Assembly (NCBI GenBank): GCA_038232215.1
Contig: JBBSIG010000184.1
Location: 1-5,319 of the forward strand
DNA length: 5,319 bases
From: JBBSIG01 sp038232215
GTDB taxonomy: Bacteria; Actinomycetota; Thermoleophilia; Gaiellales; Gaiellaceae
Direction: 5' to 3'
This document shows positions 1 through 5,319 of this stretch, piece after piece (the first letter of the stretch is position 1; each line of letters opens with the position of its first letter). Below the pieces are notes generated by a model, which saw nothing but the letters and a program-made list of their open reading frames with translations, ran no database searches and was not told the DNA's origin. Made by a program: the position numbers and the translations under genes.

Positions 1-754
1 CGTCGTCCAGGCGGTAGTTGAAGCCGAGCCGCGCGTGCTCGAGCCAGCCGCCTCCGTCGGCCCGGCCCTGGTTGCGGAGGCTCTTGAGCAGCCGCCACTG
101 CTCCTCGGAGTGTGTGGTGACGATTCCTCCCTCCCCGGTCGTCATCTGCTTGTTGGGGTAGAAGGCGAAGACGGCCGACGGCCCGTGGGAGCCGACCGGG
201 GCCCCACGGTACTCCGCCCCGAGCGCCTCGCACGCGTCCTCGATCAGGACGAGGCCGTGGCGCTCGGCGAGCTCGCCCAGTGGCCCGAGCTCGCAGGGGT
301 AGCCGAAGATGTCGACCGCAACGATCGCGCGGGTGCGCTCGCCGATCGCATCCTCCACCGCTTCCGGGTCGAGGTTGAGCGTCTCGGGGTGGACGTCGGC
401 GAACACGGGAGTCGCGCCCTCGTAGACGAAGCAGTTCGCCGAGGCGGCGAACGAGTAGGGCGAGGTGATGACCTCGTCGCCCGGCCCCAGGTCGGACAGG
501 TGGGCGAGCAAGTGCAGACCGGCCGTGCCGCTCGACACCGCGGCCGCGTACGGTGCCCCGACCCGCTCCGCGAAGAGCTCCTCGAAGCGGTCGATCGAGG
601 GACCGAGCGAGAGGCGCCCCGAGCGGAGCACGTCGAGGACGAGCTCCTCCTCGCGCTCGTCGAGCCAGGGCCGAGAGAGGGGGATCCGGTCGCTCCGGTC
701 TCGGGCCGTGGCGAGACCGGGCGGGCGGGCCTCCGGAGACGCCGTGCCCCGCAA
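1..754 (-). CDS. DegT/DnrJ/EryC1/StrS-family PLP aminotransferase (3' end outside window)
   Basis: A fold-type I transaminase of the family that usually aminates 4-keto or 3-keto nucleotide sugars for surface polysaccharides or glycosylated metabolites. About 251 residues are visible of the usual 370-400; the C-terminal domain lies beyond the window. Numbered from TTG 754: IPLSRPWLDEREEELV at 24-39; RSGRLSLGPSIDRFEE in the first helix region; the phosphate-binding SSGTAGLHLL at 74-83; DEVITSPYSF near 95-104; EDACEALGAEY with Asp173 for the pyridine nitrogen; FAFYPNKQMTTGEGG with the Schiff-base Lys202; LRNQGR and GFNYRLDD just before the edge. The family is unmistakable; the sugar substrate is not identifiable and no glycan genes are visible. 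The TTG start, four bases after the ilvE stop, is the only standard start codon between that stop and the conserved core. It gives ~23 non-conserved N-terminal residues and has no clear Shine-Dalgarno, implying coupling to ilvE. Confidence 0.92.
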   Translation of the reverse strand, partial: MRGTASPEARPPGLATARDRSDRIPLSRPWLDEREEELVLDVLRSGRLSLGPSIDRFEELFAERVGAPYAAAVSSGTAGLHLLAHLSDLGPGDEVITSPYSFAASANCFVYEGATPVFADVHPETLNLDPEAVEDAIGERTRAIVAVDIFGYPCELGPLGELAERHGLVLIEDACEALGAEYRGAPVGSHGPSAVFAFYPNKQMTTGEGGIVTTHSEEQWRLLKSLRNQGRADGGGWLEHARLGFNYRLDD

Positions 755-758
755 TCGT

Positions 759-1697
759 CTAGGTGACGTTTGCGGCCCTGCCCGGGACCGCGGCGTACTC
801 GAGCCAGTGAGCCCAGCGCTCGCTGCGCCCGCGAACCGTGTCCAGGTACGCCTGCTGGATTTCGAGCGTGACCGGCCCGGGGTCTCCGATCGTGTGGTCG
901 TCGATCTCCCGGATCGGCGTCACCTCGGCCGCCGTCCCGGTCATGAACACCTCGTCCGCGAGGTACAGATCGGAGCGGATGAGATTGCGCTCCTCGAGCG
1001 GGTAGCCGAGGTCGGCGGCGATCTGGATGACGGTGTCGCGCGTGATTCCGGGCAGGATCGAGCCCGACAGCGCGGGCGTGCGGATCGCCCCGTCGACGAC
1101 GACGAAGATGTTCTCGCCCGAGCCGTCCGCGACGTAGCCCTCGTGGGTGAGCAGGATCGCCTCGTCGTAGCCCGCCCGGTTCGCCTCCGTGACGGCGAGC
1201 ATCGAGTTCAGGTAGACGCCCGTCGCCTTCGCCGCGTGCGGGATCACGTTCGGGCCGATGCGCTCCCAGGACGAGACCTTCACGCGGATGCCCTTCGTGA
1301 GCCCCTCCTCTCCCAGGTACGCGCCCCACGGCCAGCTCATGATCACGACGTCGACGGGGTTCTGTCCCGGCGGAACTCCGAGCTCTCCGTAGCCGTAGAA
1401 GGCGAGCGGCCGCAGGTAGCACTCGGGCAATCCGTTCGCGCCGATCAGCTCCAGCGCCGCCTCGCGCAGGTCCTCGACGTCGTACGGGAGCTCCATGTGC
1501 AGGATCCGTGCCGAGTTGTGGAGGCGCTTCAGATGCTCGGTGAGGCGAAAGACGGCCGTGCCCTTCGGCGTCTCGTACGCTCGAATCCCCTCGAAGACAC
1601 CGGATCCGTAGTGAAGCCCGTGCGTGCCGACGTGGACGCGCGCGTCCGCCCAGTCGACGAGCTCCCCGTTCATCCAGATCTTCTCGGTCTCGCGCAC
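759..1697 (-). CDS. ilvE: Branched-chain amino acid aminotransferase (class IV)
   Basis: A cytosolic PLP fold-type IV transaminase that moves the amino group between glutamate and the branched-chain 2-oxo acids, the last step of valine, leucine and isoleucine synthesis. It has 312 residues, the usual size. Numbered from GTG 1697: KIWMNGELVDW at 6-16; HGLHYGSGVFEGIRAYE at 26-42; YLRPLAFYGYGELGV at 94-108; the Schiff-base Lys157 in PHAAKATGVYLNSMLA; GYVADGSGENIF at 187-198; SGSILPGITRD at 211-221; FMTGTAAEVTPIREID at 251-266; and a C-terminal W-x-x-WL (295-299) as in other BCATs. Length and motifs fit BCAT better than D-amino-acid transaminase or 4-amino-4-deoxychorismate lyase. Residue 191 is Asp where E. 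coli IlvE has the PLP-nitrogen-contacting Glu193. A strong AAGGAG precedes the start. It follows the deacylase by 46 bases, and its TAG is four bases before the DegT start. The function is secure; exact substrate range is not visible. Confidence 0.95.
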   Translation of the reverse strand: MRETEKIWMNGELVDWADARVHVGTHGLHYGSGVFEGIRAYETPKGTAVFRLTEHLKRLHNSARILHMELPYDVEDLREAALELIGANGLPECYLRPLAFYGYGELGVPPGQNPVDVVIMSWPWGAYLGEEGLTKGIRVKVSSWERIGPNVIPHAAKATGVYLNSMLAVTEANRAGYDEAILLTHEGYVADGSGENIFVVVDGAIRTPALSGSILPGITRDTVIQIAADLGYPLEERNLIRSDLYLADEVFMTGTAAEVTPIREIDDHTIGDPGPVTLEIQQAYLDTVRGRSERWAHWLEYAAVPGRAANVT

Positions 1698-1702
1698 GCG
1701 CT

Positions 1703-1708
1703 CTCCTT
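1703..1708 (-). promoter_or_regulatory. Strong Shine-Dalgarno (AAGGAG) fixing the ilvE start
   Basis: AAGGAG on the minus strand ends five bases before GTG 1697. It is the only near-perfect ribosome binding site in the window. It favours the GTG over the downstream ATG at 1673, which lies inside the conserved KIWMNGEL stretch. Confidence 0.85.
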
Positions 1709-1723
1709 GTCGGAAGCAGCCGG

Positions 1724-1729
1724 ATACTA
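1724..1729 (-). promoter_or_regulatory. Possible -10 element upstream of ilvE (weak)
   Basis: The minus strand reads TAGTAT here, in the largest intergenic gap of the window and in a locally AT-richer patch. Transcription starting just downstream would leave a leader of about 20 bases containing the AAGGAG of ilvE. No matching -35 is found: the hexamer at 17-bp spacing is GCAGAT, and the better TTAGAC is only 12 bp away. An internal promoter is possible but weakly supported. Confidence 0.2.
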
Positions 1730-1743
1730 CCCGCCGGGACGGT

Positions 1744-2229
1744 CTAATCTGCGACGAGATCGGCCGGTGAGGCCCGGGACAGGCGAAGCAGCTCGGCGGG
1801 CGTGAGCGAGGCGAGATGGCTCGGCGAGCCGGCGCCCACCCACACGAGCTCGTGCGCGAGCAGGGAGCGCTCGCCGAGGACGAGGCAGGAGCGCGGAAGC
1901 GGGAAGGGAGCGACGGCGCCCGGCTCGAAGCCGGTCGTCTCGAGCACCTCGGCGGGAGCCGCGACCCGGGCGTTCCGGCTTCCTGCGGCGCGCGCGACCT
2001 TGTCCGGGGCGGCGCGGCGGTCGCCGGGGACGAGAGCGACGACCGGCCGGGCGTCACAGACGAAGACGATCGACTTCACGATCTGACCGGGGCTGCAACC
2101 GGCGGCGCGGGCAGCCTCGTCGGCAGTCTTCGTGGCCGCACGGAACTCCTCGAGCCGGGCCTCGACGCCGGCCTCTCGCAGGACGGCGGCGACGCGCTCG
2201 ACCGGCTCCGGCCAGGCACCGTCGTTCAC
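1744..2229 (-). CDS. YbaK/ProX-type aminoacyl-tRNA deacylase
   Basis: A small cytosolic protein of the YbaK/EbsC/ProXp family, which hydrolyses mischarged aminoacyl-tRNAs in trans (for example Cys- or Ala-tRNAPro). It has 161 residues, normal for a single-domain member. Numbered from the chosen GTG: ATKTADEAARAAGCSPGQIVKSIVF covers 32-56 and carries the conserved Lys52; ETTGFEPGAVAPFP at 97-110 carries the GxxxP loop (Gly104, Pro108), where the more usual form is GGVPPFG; VGAGSPSHLASLTPAELLRL follows at 131-150. GTG 2229 is preferred because the family fold begins shortly after it. It sits 16 bases past the methyltransferase stop, without a clear Shine-Dalgarno. An ATG at 2295 would add 22 non-conserved residues and overlap the upstream gene by 50 bases. 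Its place between serine and branched-chain amino-acid genes fits a quality-control role, but the tRNA and amino acid cleared cannot be read from sequence. Confidence 0.88.
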   Translation of the reverse strand: MNDGAWPEPVERVAAVLREAGVEARLEEFRAATKTADEAARAAGCSPGQIVKSIVFVCDARPVVALVPGDRRAAPDKVARAAGSRNARVAAPAEVLETTGFEPGAVAPFPLPRSCLVLGERSLLAHELVWVGAGSPSHLASLTPAELLRLSRASPADLVAD

Positions 2230-2245
2230 GCTCGCAGGGTAGTCG

Positions 2246-2707
2246 TCAGTAGAGCCGGGGCACGAAGCGGCGCGTGCGTCGGCGATAGTCGGCATACCCG
2301 GGATAGCGCTCCAGGAGCCACGCCTCCTCGCGCCGGGCCTTCAGGTCGAGAACGACGGCGAGCGCCCCCGAGGCGGCGAGCGAGATCGGGCTCTCGAAGA
2401 GGAGCGACCAGCCGAGAGCGGCGAGGACCAGCCCGACGTAGATCGGATGCCTGAGCGACCGGTAGAGACCGTGCTCGACGAGCCGCGCCTGCTCGAGCGG
2501 CCTCGGCAGCGGCGTCAGGGCGGCACCGAGGCTCCTCGTGCTCGCGGCGAACACGGCCGCGCCGCAGGCGAGGAGGAGCAGGCCGAGCAGGCGCGCCGTC
2601 CCGGCACGCGGCCAGTCGGGCCCGACGAGCGGCGCGAGGCCGACGAGGGCGAGGAGCGCGAGCTGGACGGCGACCCAGCCCTCGCCGCGGCGGCCGAGGT
2701 CAGGCAG
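2246..2707 (-). CDS. Isoprenylcysteine/phospholipid methyltransferase-family small membrane protein (non-standard start)
   Basis: A small integral membrane protein of the ICMT/PEMT-like methyltransferase superfamily. Counting from a CTG at 2707 it has 153 residues. GRRGEGWVAVQ (5-15) leads into a hydrophobic helix at ~13-29, followed by a second at ~39-55, LTPLPRP at 64-70, GLYRSLRHPIYVGL at 80-93 with the family-typical RHPxY, a helical pair at ~90-122, and a C-terminal cytosolic-type segment with KARREEAWLLERYPGY (123-138). The His of RHP and the Glu of REE correspond to the SAM-binding and catalytic region of ICMT relatives. Substrates of bacterial members are mostly unknown. The only ATG/GTG/TTG in this frame below the upstream stop (2830-2828) is a GTG at 2554, which would give 102 residues and lose the first hydrophobic helix and most of the second. 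The start given here is the nearest CTG, overlapping the serA stop by eight bases; a sequence error near 2700-2830 is the alternative. The family is confident; the start is not. Confidence 0.75.
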   Translation of the reverse strand: MPDLGRRGEGWVAVQLALLALVGLAPLVGPDWPRAGTARLLGLLLLACGAAVFAASTRSLGAALTPLPRPLEQARLVEHGLYRSLRHPIYVGLVLAALGWSLLFESPISLAASGALAVVLDLKARREEAWLLERYPGYADYRRRTRRFVPRLY

Positions 2708-4304
2708 TCGAGATGAAGCGCGCGTCGTCGAATCCCTCCAGGAAGCGGCTGACGAGCGCGGGCGGCGCGGGCGCGTCGAGCGTGAGCACCATGAGCGCCT
2801 TGCCGCCCTTGCGGGTGCGGGAGACGGTCATGTTGGCGATGTTGACCCCAGCCTCGCCGAACAGCGTGCCGACGCGGCCGATCACTCCGGGGACGTCGTC
2901 GTAGCGGAAGAAGACCATGAGCGCAGCCAGCTCGAGCTCGAGCTCGAAGCCGAGCGCGCTGACGAGCCAGTGCCGGTGGTCGCGCCCGATCGTCGTCCCC
3001 TCCGCCTGCAGCTCGGCGCCCCCCGAGCGGACGGTCACGCGCACGAGGTTCGTGAAGTCACGGGAACGCCGGCGGCGCTCCTCGCGCACCTCGATGCCCC
3101 GCTCCGCGGCGATCGAGGGCGCGTTGACGAAGTTGACCGCCTCGTCGATGCGGCCCTGGAAGGCCCCCTTCAGGGCGGCGACGGTGAGCAGACGCGTGTC
3201 GTACTCGGCGAGCCCGCCCGAGTAGAGCAGCTCGATCTCCTCCGCCTCCCCGTCGGCAAGCTCGAGCACGAGCCGGGCGAGCTTCGCGGCGAGCGGCAGG
3301 TAGGGACCGAGCGCCTCGAGGTCCTCCGTCCCGACCGCGGGGATGTTGACCGCGTTCGTGACGACGCCGCCCTCGAGAGCAGCCGCCACCTGCTCGGCCA
3401 CGATCACGCCGGCGCGATCCTGCGCCTCGCCGGTGGACGCAGCGAGGTGCGGAGTCACGACGACGTTCGGCAGCTCGAGCAGCGGCCCCGTGTACGGCTC
3501 GGCGGAGAAGACGTCGAGCGCCGCACCCGCGACCTTGCCCGAGTGGAGCGCCTCGACCAGCGCCTCCTCGTCGATCAGCTCGCCGCGGGCGGCGTTGACG
3601 ATCCGCACGCCGTCCCGCATGCGCGCGAAGGCAGCGCGCCCGATCGACCCGCGCGTCTCGGCGGTGAGCGGCAGATGGAGACTCACGAACTCGCAGGCCG
3701 CCAGGAGCTCGTCGGCCGACTCGAGGCGCTCGACGGCGAGCTCCCGGTAGCGGTCGCGCGCGACGAAGGGGTCGTACGCCACGACACGCATGCCGAGGCC
3801 GGCCGCACGCCGTGCGACCTGCTGGCCGATGCGCCCGAAGCCGAGGACGCCGAGCGTCTTGCCGGCCAGCTCGACACCTCCGTGCTCGGCGCGCTCCCAG
3901 CGACCCTGCTTGAGCGCGGCGTGCGCCTGCGGGATGTTGCGCGCGAGGGCCACGAGCAGGCCGATCGTGTGCTCGGCCGCGGAGACCACCGTCGACTCGG
4001 GCGCGTTCGCGACGACGATGCCGTGTCGGGTCGCCGCGACGACGTCGACGTTGTCCACCCCGACGCCCGCCCGGCCGATCACCTTCAGACGCCCGGCGCG
4101 CTCGATCAGCTCGCCGGTCAGTTTCGTGGCCGAGCGGACGATCACGGCGTCGTAGTCGCCGAGACGCTCGGCGAGGTCTAGGTGCGGGTCGACGTCCACG
4201 TCGAAACGCTCCCGCAGCAACTCGACCCCGGCCGCTGCGATCGGCTCGCGTACGAGGACGCGAAACCGCCCGCGTGCGGGTTCCGCGCCCGTCTCGGACG
4301 TCAC
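2700..4304 (-). CDS. serA: D-3-phosphoglycerate dehydrogenase, long form with ASB and ACT domains
   Basis: A cytosolic NAD-dependent enzyme that oxidises 3-phosphoglycerate to 3-phosphohydroxypyruvate, the committed step of serine synthesis. It has 534 residues, matching the long actinobacterial form (about 530). Order: substrate-binding half at ~14-110 (RAGVGVDNVDVVAAT at 78-92); Rossmann domain with LGFGRIG at 154-160 and the NAD-ribose Asp in YDPF (178); catalytic Arg240 in NAARGELIDE, Glu269 in SAEP and His286 in TPHLAAST; an intervening (ASB) domain at ~320-455; and a C-terminal ACT domain from ~462, with DDVPGVIGRVGTLF and GVNIANMTVSR. ACT domains in this family bind serine, so feedback inhibition is likely though not shown. 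The GTG start lies within GTGA, overlapping the upstream stop. No in-frame start lies between it and the first conserved strand (RVLVREP at 15-21), giving ~14 extra N-terminal residues. No clear Shine-Dalgarno precedes it, consistent with coupled translation. All catalytic residues are present. Confidence 0.97.
   Translation of the reverse strand: MTSETGAEPARGRFRVLVREPIAAAGVELLRERFDVDVDPHLDLAERLGDYDAVIVRSATKLTGELIERAGRLKVIGRAGVGVDNVDVVAATRHGIVVANAPESTVVSAAEHTIGLLVALARNIPQAHAALKQGRWERAEHGGVELAGKTLGVLGFGRIGQQVARRAAGLGMRVVAYDPFVARDRYRELAVERLESADELLAACEFVSLHLPLTAETRGSIGRAAFARMRDGVRIVNAARGELIDEEALVEALHSGKVAGAALDVFSAEPYTGPLLELPNVVVTPHLAASTGEAQDRAGVIVAEQVAAALEGGVVTNAVNIPAVGTEDLEALGPYLPLAAKLARLVLELADGEAEEIELLYSGGLAEYDTRLLTVAALKGAFQGRIDEAVNFVNAPSIAAERGIEVREERRRRSRDFTNLVRVTVRSGGAELQAEGTTIGRDHRHWLVSALGFELELELAALMVFFRYDDVPGVIGRVGTLFGEAGVNIANMTVSRTRKGGKALMVLTLDAPAPPALVSRFLEGFDDARFISTA
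2929..2946 (-). repeat. Three tandem AGCTCG hexamers inside serA
   Basis: Three perfect direct copies of AGCTCG (plus-strand reading) encode Glu-Leu-Glu-Leu-Glu-Leu at residues 454-459 of SerA, just before the ACT domain. It is a short in-frame coding repeat with no sign of separate function. Confidence 0.6.
4301..4304 (-). promoter_or_regulatory. GTGA stop/start overlap coupling the aminotransferase to serA
   Basis: Read on the minus strand, the GTG start of serA (4304-4302) and the TGA stop of the class V aminotransferase (4303-4301) share bases. The preceding sequence (GACGGCGCCCGG) holds no good Shine-Dalgarno. Ribosomes finishing the first gene are therefore the likely source of serA initiation, which would keep the two products in step. 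The overlap is read directly; the coupling is inferred. Confidence 0.75.
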
Positions 4305-5319
4305 ACCCGGGCGCCGTCGGCGTACGTCTCGAGCGCCCGGGCGACCGCGGCTCCCGGCGGCGGCTCGACGCCGGCCTCCGCGAGCACCAGCTCGACGGCG
4401 GCGAGCGCGGTCGTGACGTCGAACACGTCGTAGTAGCCGATGTGCCCGATGCGGAAGATCCTGCCTTTCAGGACTCCATGACCGTTCGCGAGGGTGATCC
4501 CGAAGCGGTCGCGGAGCGCGAGCACGAGGTCGCTCGAGTCGATTCCCTCGGGGGTCTCGACGGCCGTCACGACGGCCGAGCGATCCTCGTCCGGGGAGAA
4601 GAGCTCGAGGCCCATCGCCTTCACTCCCGCCCGGCAGGCCCGGCCGAGGCGGGCGTGACGCTCGAAGACCGCCTCGAGCCCCTCCTCGAGGAGGAGGCCG
4701 AGCGCGACGTCGAGGGCGAACACGAGCGAGACCGCGGGCGTGAACGGTGCGTCGAGCCGCGCCTGCGCCTTCCGCGTCCGCTCCCAGTCGAAGTAGTAGC
4801 TCCGACCCGGAACGCGCGCCTGCAAGGCCGCATCCGAGACGGAGGCGAACGCGAGCCCCGGCGGCGTCATCAGGGCCTTCTGCGAGCCGGAGACGACCAC
4901 GTCGACCCCCCAGGCGTCGGTCTCGAGCGGCACGGCGCCGAGACTCGAGATCGCGTCGACGGCCACGAGCGCGCCGGCCTCCTTCGCGACGGCGGCGAGC
5001 GCGGCGATGTCGCAGACGACGCCGGTCGACGTCTCCGAGTGGGTGAGCAGCACGAGCTTCGCGCGTCCGACCCGCTCCAGGGCAGAGGCGAGCCCCTCGG
5101 GCGAGGGCGTCTCGCCCCACGGGACCGCGGCCTCCTCGACCAGGCAGCCGTACTCCCGCGCGATCTGACTCCAACGCTCGCCGAAGTAGCCGGCGGAGAC
5201 GACGACGACGCGGTCCCCCGGCGCGCAGAGGTTCGCGATCACGGATTCCATCGCGCCCGTCCCCGAGGCCGTGAAGAGGAGGACGTCGCCTTCCGTCCTG
5301 TAGACCTCGCGCAGGCGCC
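4301..5319 (-). CDS. Class V PLP aminotransferase, serine-pyruvate/alanine-glyoxylate type (5' end outside window)
   Basis: A PLP-dependent transaminase of fold type I, class V. The reading frame is open to the window edge, so the N-terminus is missing; about 338 residues are visible and the family usually has 360-390. Numbering from the first complete codon: the cofactor phosphate-binding SGTGAM motif is at 18-23, AVDAISSLGA at 119-128 carries the Asp (121) that pairs with the pyridine nitrogen, SGSQKAL carries the Schiff-base Lys (147, codon 4879-4877), and FRIGHIGY near 288-295 carries the Arg (289) expected to hold the substrate carboxylate. An in-frame ATG at 5251 is internal, because the motif begins before it. 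The TGA stop overlaps the serA start by four bases. Family members use serine, alanine, glyoxylate or pyruvate. Translational coupling to serA suggests, as an inference, that this one makes phosphoserine from phosphohydroxypyruvate. It is not the classical SerC family by its motifs. The family is clear; the substrate is not. Confidence 0.93.
   Translation of the reverse strand, partial: RLREVYRTEGDVLLFTASGTGAMESVIANLCAPGDRVVVVSAGYFGERWSQIAREYGCLVEEAAVPWGETPSPEGLASALERVGRAKLVLLTHSETSTGVVCDIAALAAVAKEAGALVAVDAISSLGAVPLETDAWGVDVVVSGSQKALMTPPGLAFASVSDAALQARVPGRSYYFDWERTRKAQARLDAPFTPAVSLVFALDVALGLLLEEGLEAVFERHARLGRACRAGVKAMGLELFSPDEDRSAVVTAVETPEGIDSSDLVLALRDRFGITLANGHGVLKGRIFRIGHIGYYDVFDVTTALAAVELVLAEAGVEPPPGAAVARALETYADGARV

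Noticed and set aside
244..1422. Minus-strand open frame of about 392 codons in a third frame
   Set aside because: Low-complexity Arg/Ser/Pro-rich product overlapping ilvE and the DegT gene in another frame. No family resemblance.
1730..1743. GC-rich CCCGGCGGG near the ilvE gap as a terminator stem
   Set aside because: The arms are not perfectly complementary, the loop would be too short and no T-run follows.
465..1805. Plus-strand open frame of about 446 codons
   Set aside because: It lies antisense to ilvE and the DegT gene, shows no recognisable domain and has Arg/Asp/Val-rich low-complexity composition. It is a typical shadow in GC-rich DNA.
1698..2057. Upstream extension of the ilvE frame to a start at 2057
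   Set aside because: The added residues are Ser/Arg/Pro-rich and overlap the YbaK-type gene. The GTG at 1697 has a strong Shine-Dalgarno and gives the normal BCAT length.
2230..2295. Longer start (ATG 2295) for the YbaK-type gene
   Set aside because: It would add 22 residues without family counterpart and overlap the methyltransferase by 50 bases. GTG 2229 fits the fold boundary better, though the ATG cannot be fully excluded.
2929..2946. AGCTCG tandem repeat as a regulatory or recombination element
   Set aside because: It is in frame within serA, encodes a plausible Glu-Leu strand and has only three copies. A coding coincidence is the simpler reading.
2538..4181. Plus-strand open frame of about 547 codons
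   Set aside because: It is antisense to nearly all of serA, which has complete catalytic motifs. Its product is rich in Arg, Asp, Glu and Val with no domain signal.
4305..5174. Upstream extension of the serA frame to an ATG at 5174, giving 824 residues
   Set aside because: The extra 290 residues are Arg/Gly-rich and overlap the class V aminotransferase, whose own frame carries all family motifs. SerA homology begins just after GTG 4304.

Overview
The window is GC-rich, with strongly G/C-biased third codon positions, tightly packed genes and GTG/TTG starts. Together with the protein sequences this suggests a high-GC actinobacterium, possibly of the Thermoleophilia/Gaiellales type. That placement is an inference from composition and remembered family resemblance, not a database match.

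All six genes lie on the minus strand, so transcription runs from high to low coordinates. In order they are: (1) the C-terminal ~338 residues of a class V PLP aminotransferase of the serine-pyruvate/alanine-glyoxylate type (5319-4301, 5' end outside the window); (2) a long-form D-3-phosphoglycerate dehydrogenase, serA (4304-2700), overlapping gene 1 by four bases; (3) a small membrane protein of the isoprenylcysteine/phospholipid methyltransferase family (to 2246), whose true start appears to lie at or just before the serA stop and is not a standard start codon; (4) a YbaK/ProX-type aminoacyl-tRNA deacylase (2229-1744); (5) a branched-chain amino acid aminotransferase, ilvE (1697-759), with the only strong Shine-Dalgarno sequence in the window; (6) the N-terminal ~251 residues of a DegT/DnrJ/EryC1/StrS sugar-type aminotransferase (754-1, 3' end outside the window).

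The spacings are 4-bp overlap, about 8-bp overlap, 16 bp, 46 bp and 4 bp. This is consistent with one operon, or with two units separated at the 46-bp gap before ilvE. No terminator is visible, and the only promoter-like sequence, weak, lies in that gap.

The theme is amino-acid metabolism. SerA oxidises 3-phosphoglycerate to phosphohydroxypyruvate, and the coupled class V aminotransferase is the natural candidate to aminate it to phosphoserine in place of a classical SerC. IlvE performs the last step of valine, leucine and isoleucine synthesis. The YbaK-type protein would clear mischarged tRNA. The methyltransferase and the DegT enzyme have no demonstrable link to these pathways. Three PLP aminotransferases from three different subfamilies occur within 5.3 kb.

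I see no mobile element, CRISPR array, RNA gene, phage gene or defence system. No intergenic stretch exceeds 46 bases. The most useful unusual points are the missing standard start of the methyltransferase gene, the SerA-aminotransferase coupling, and an Asp in IlvE where the E. coli enzyme has a PLP-contacting Glu.
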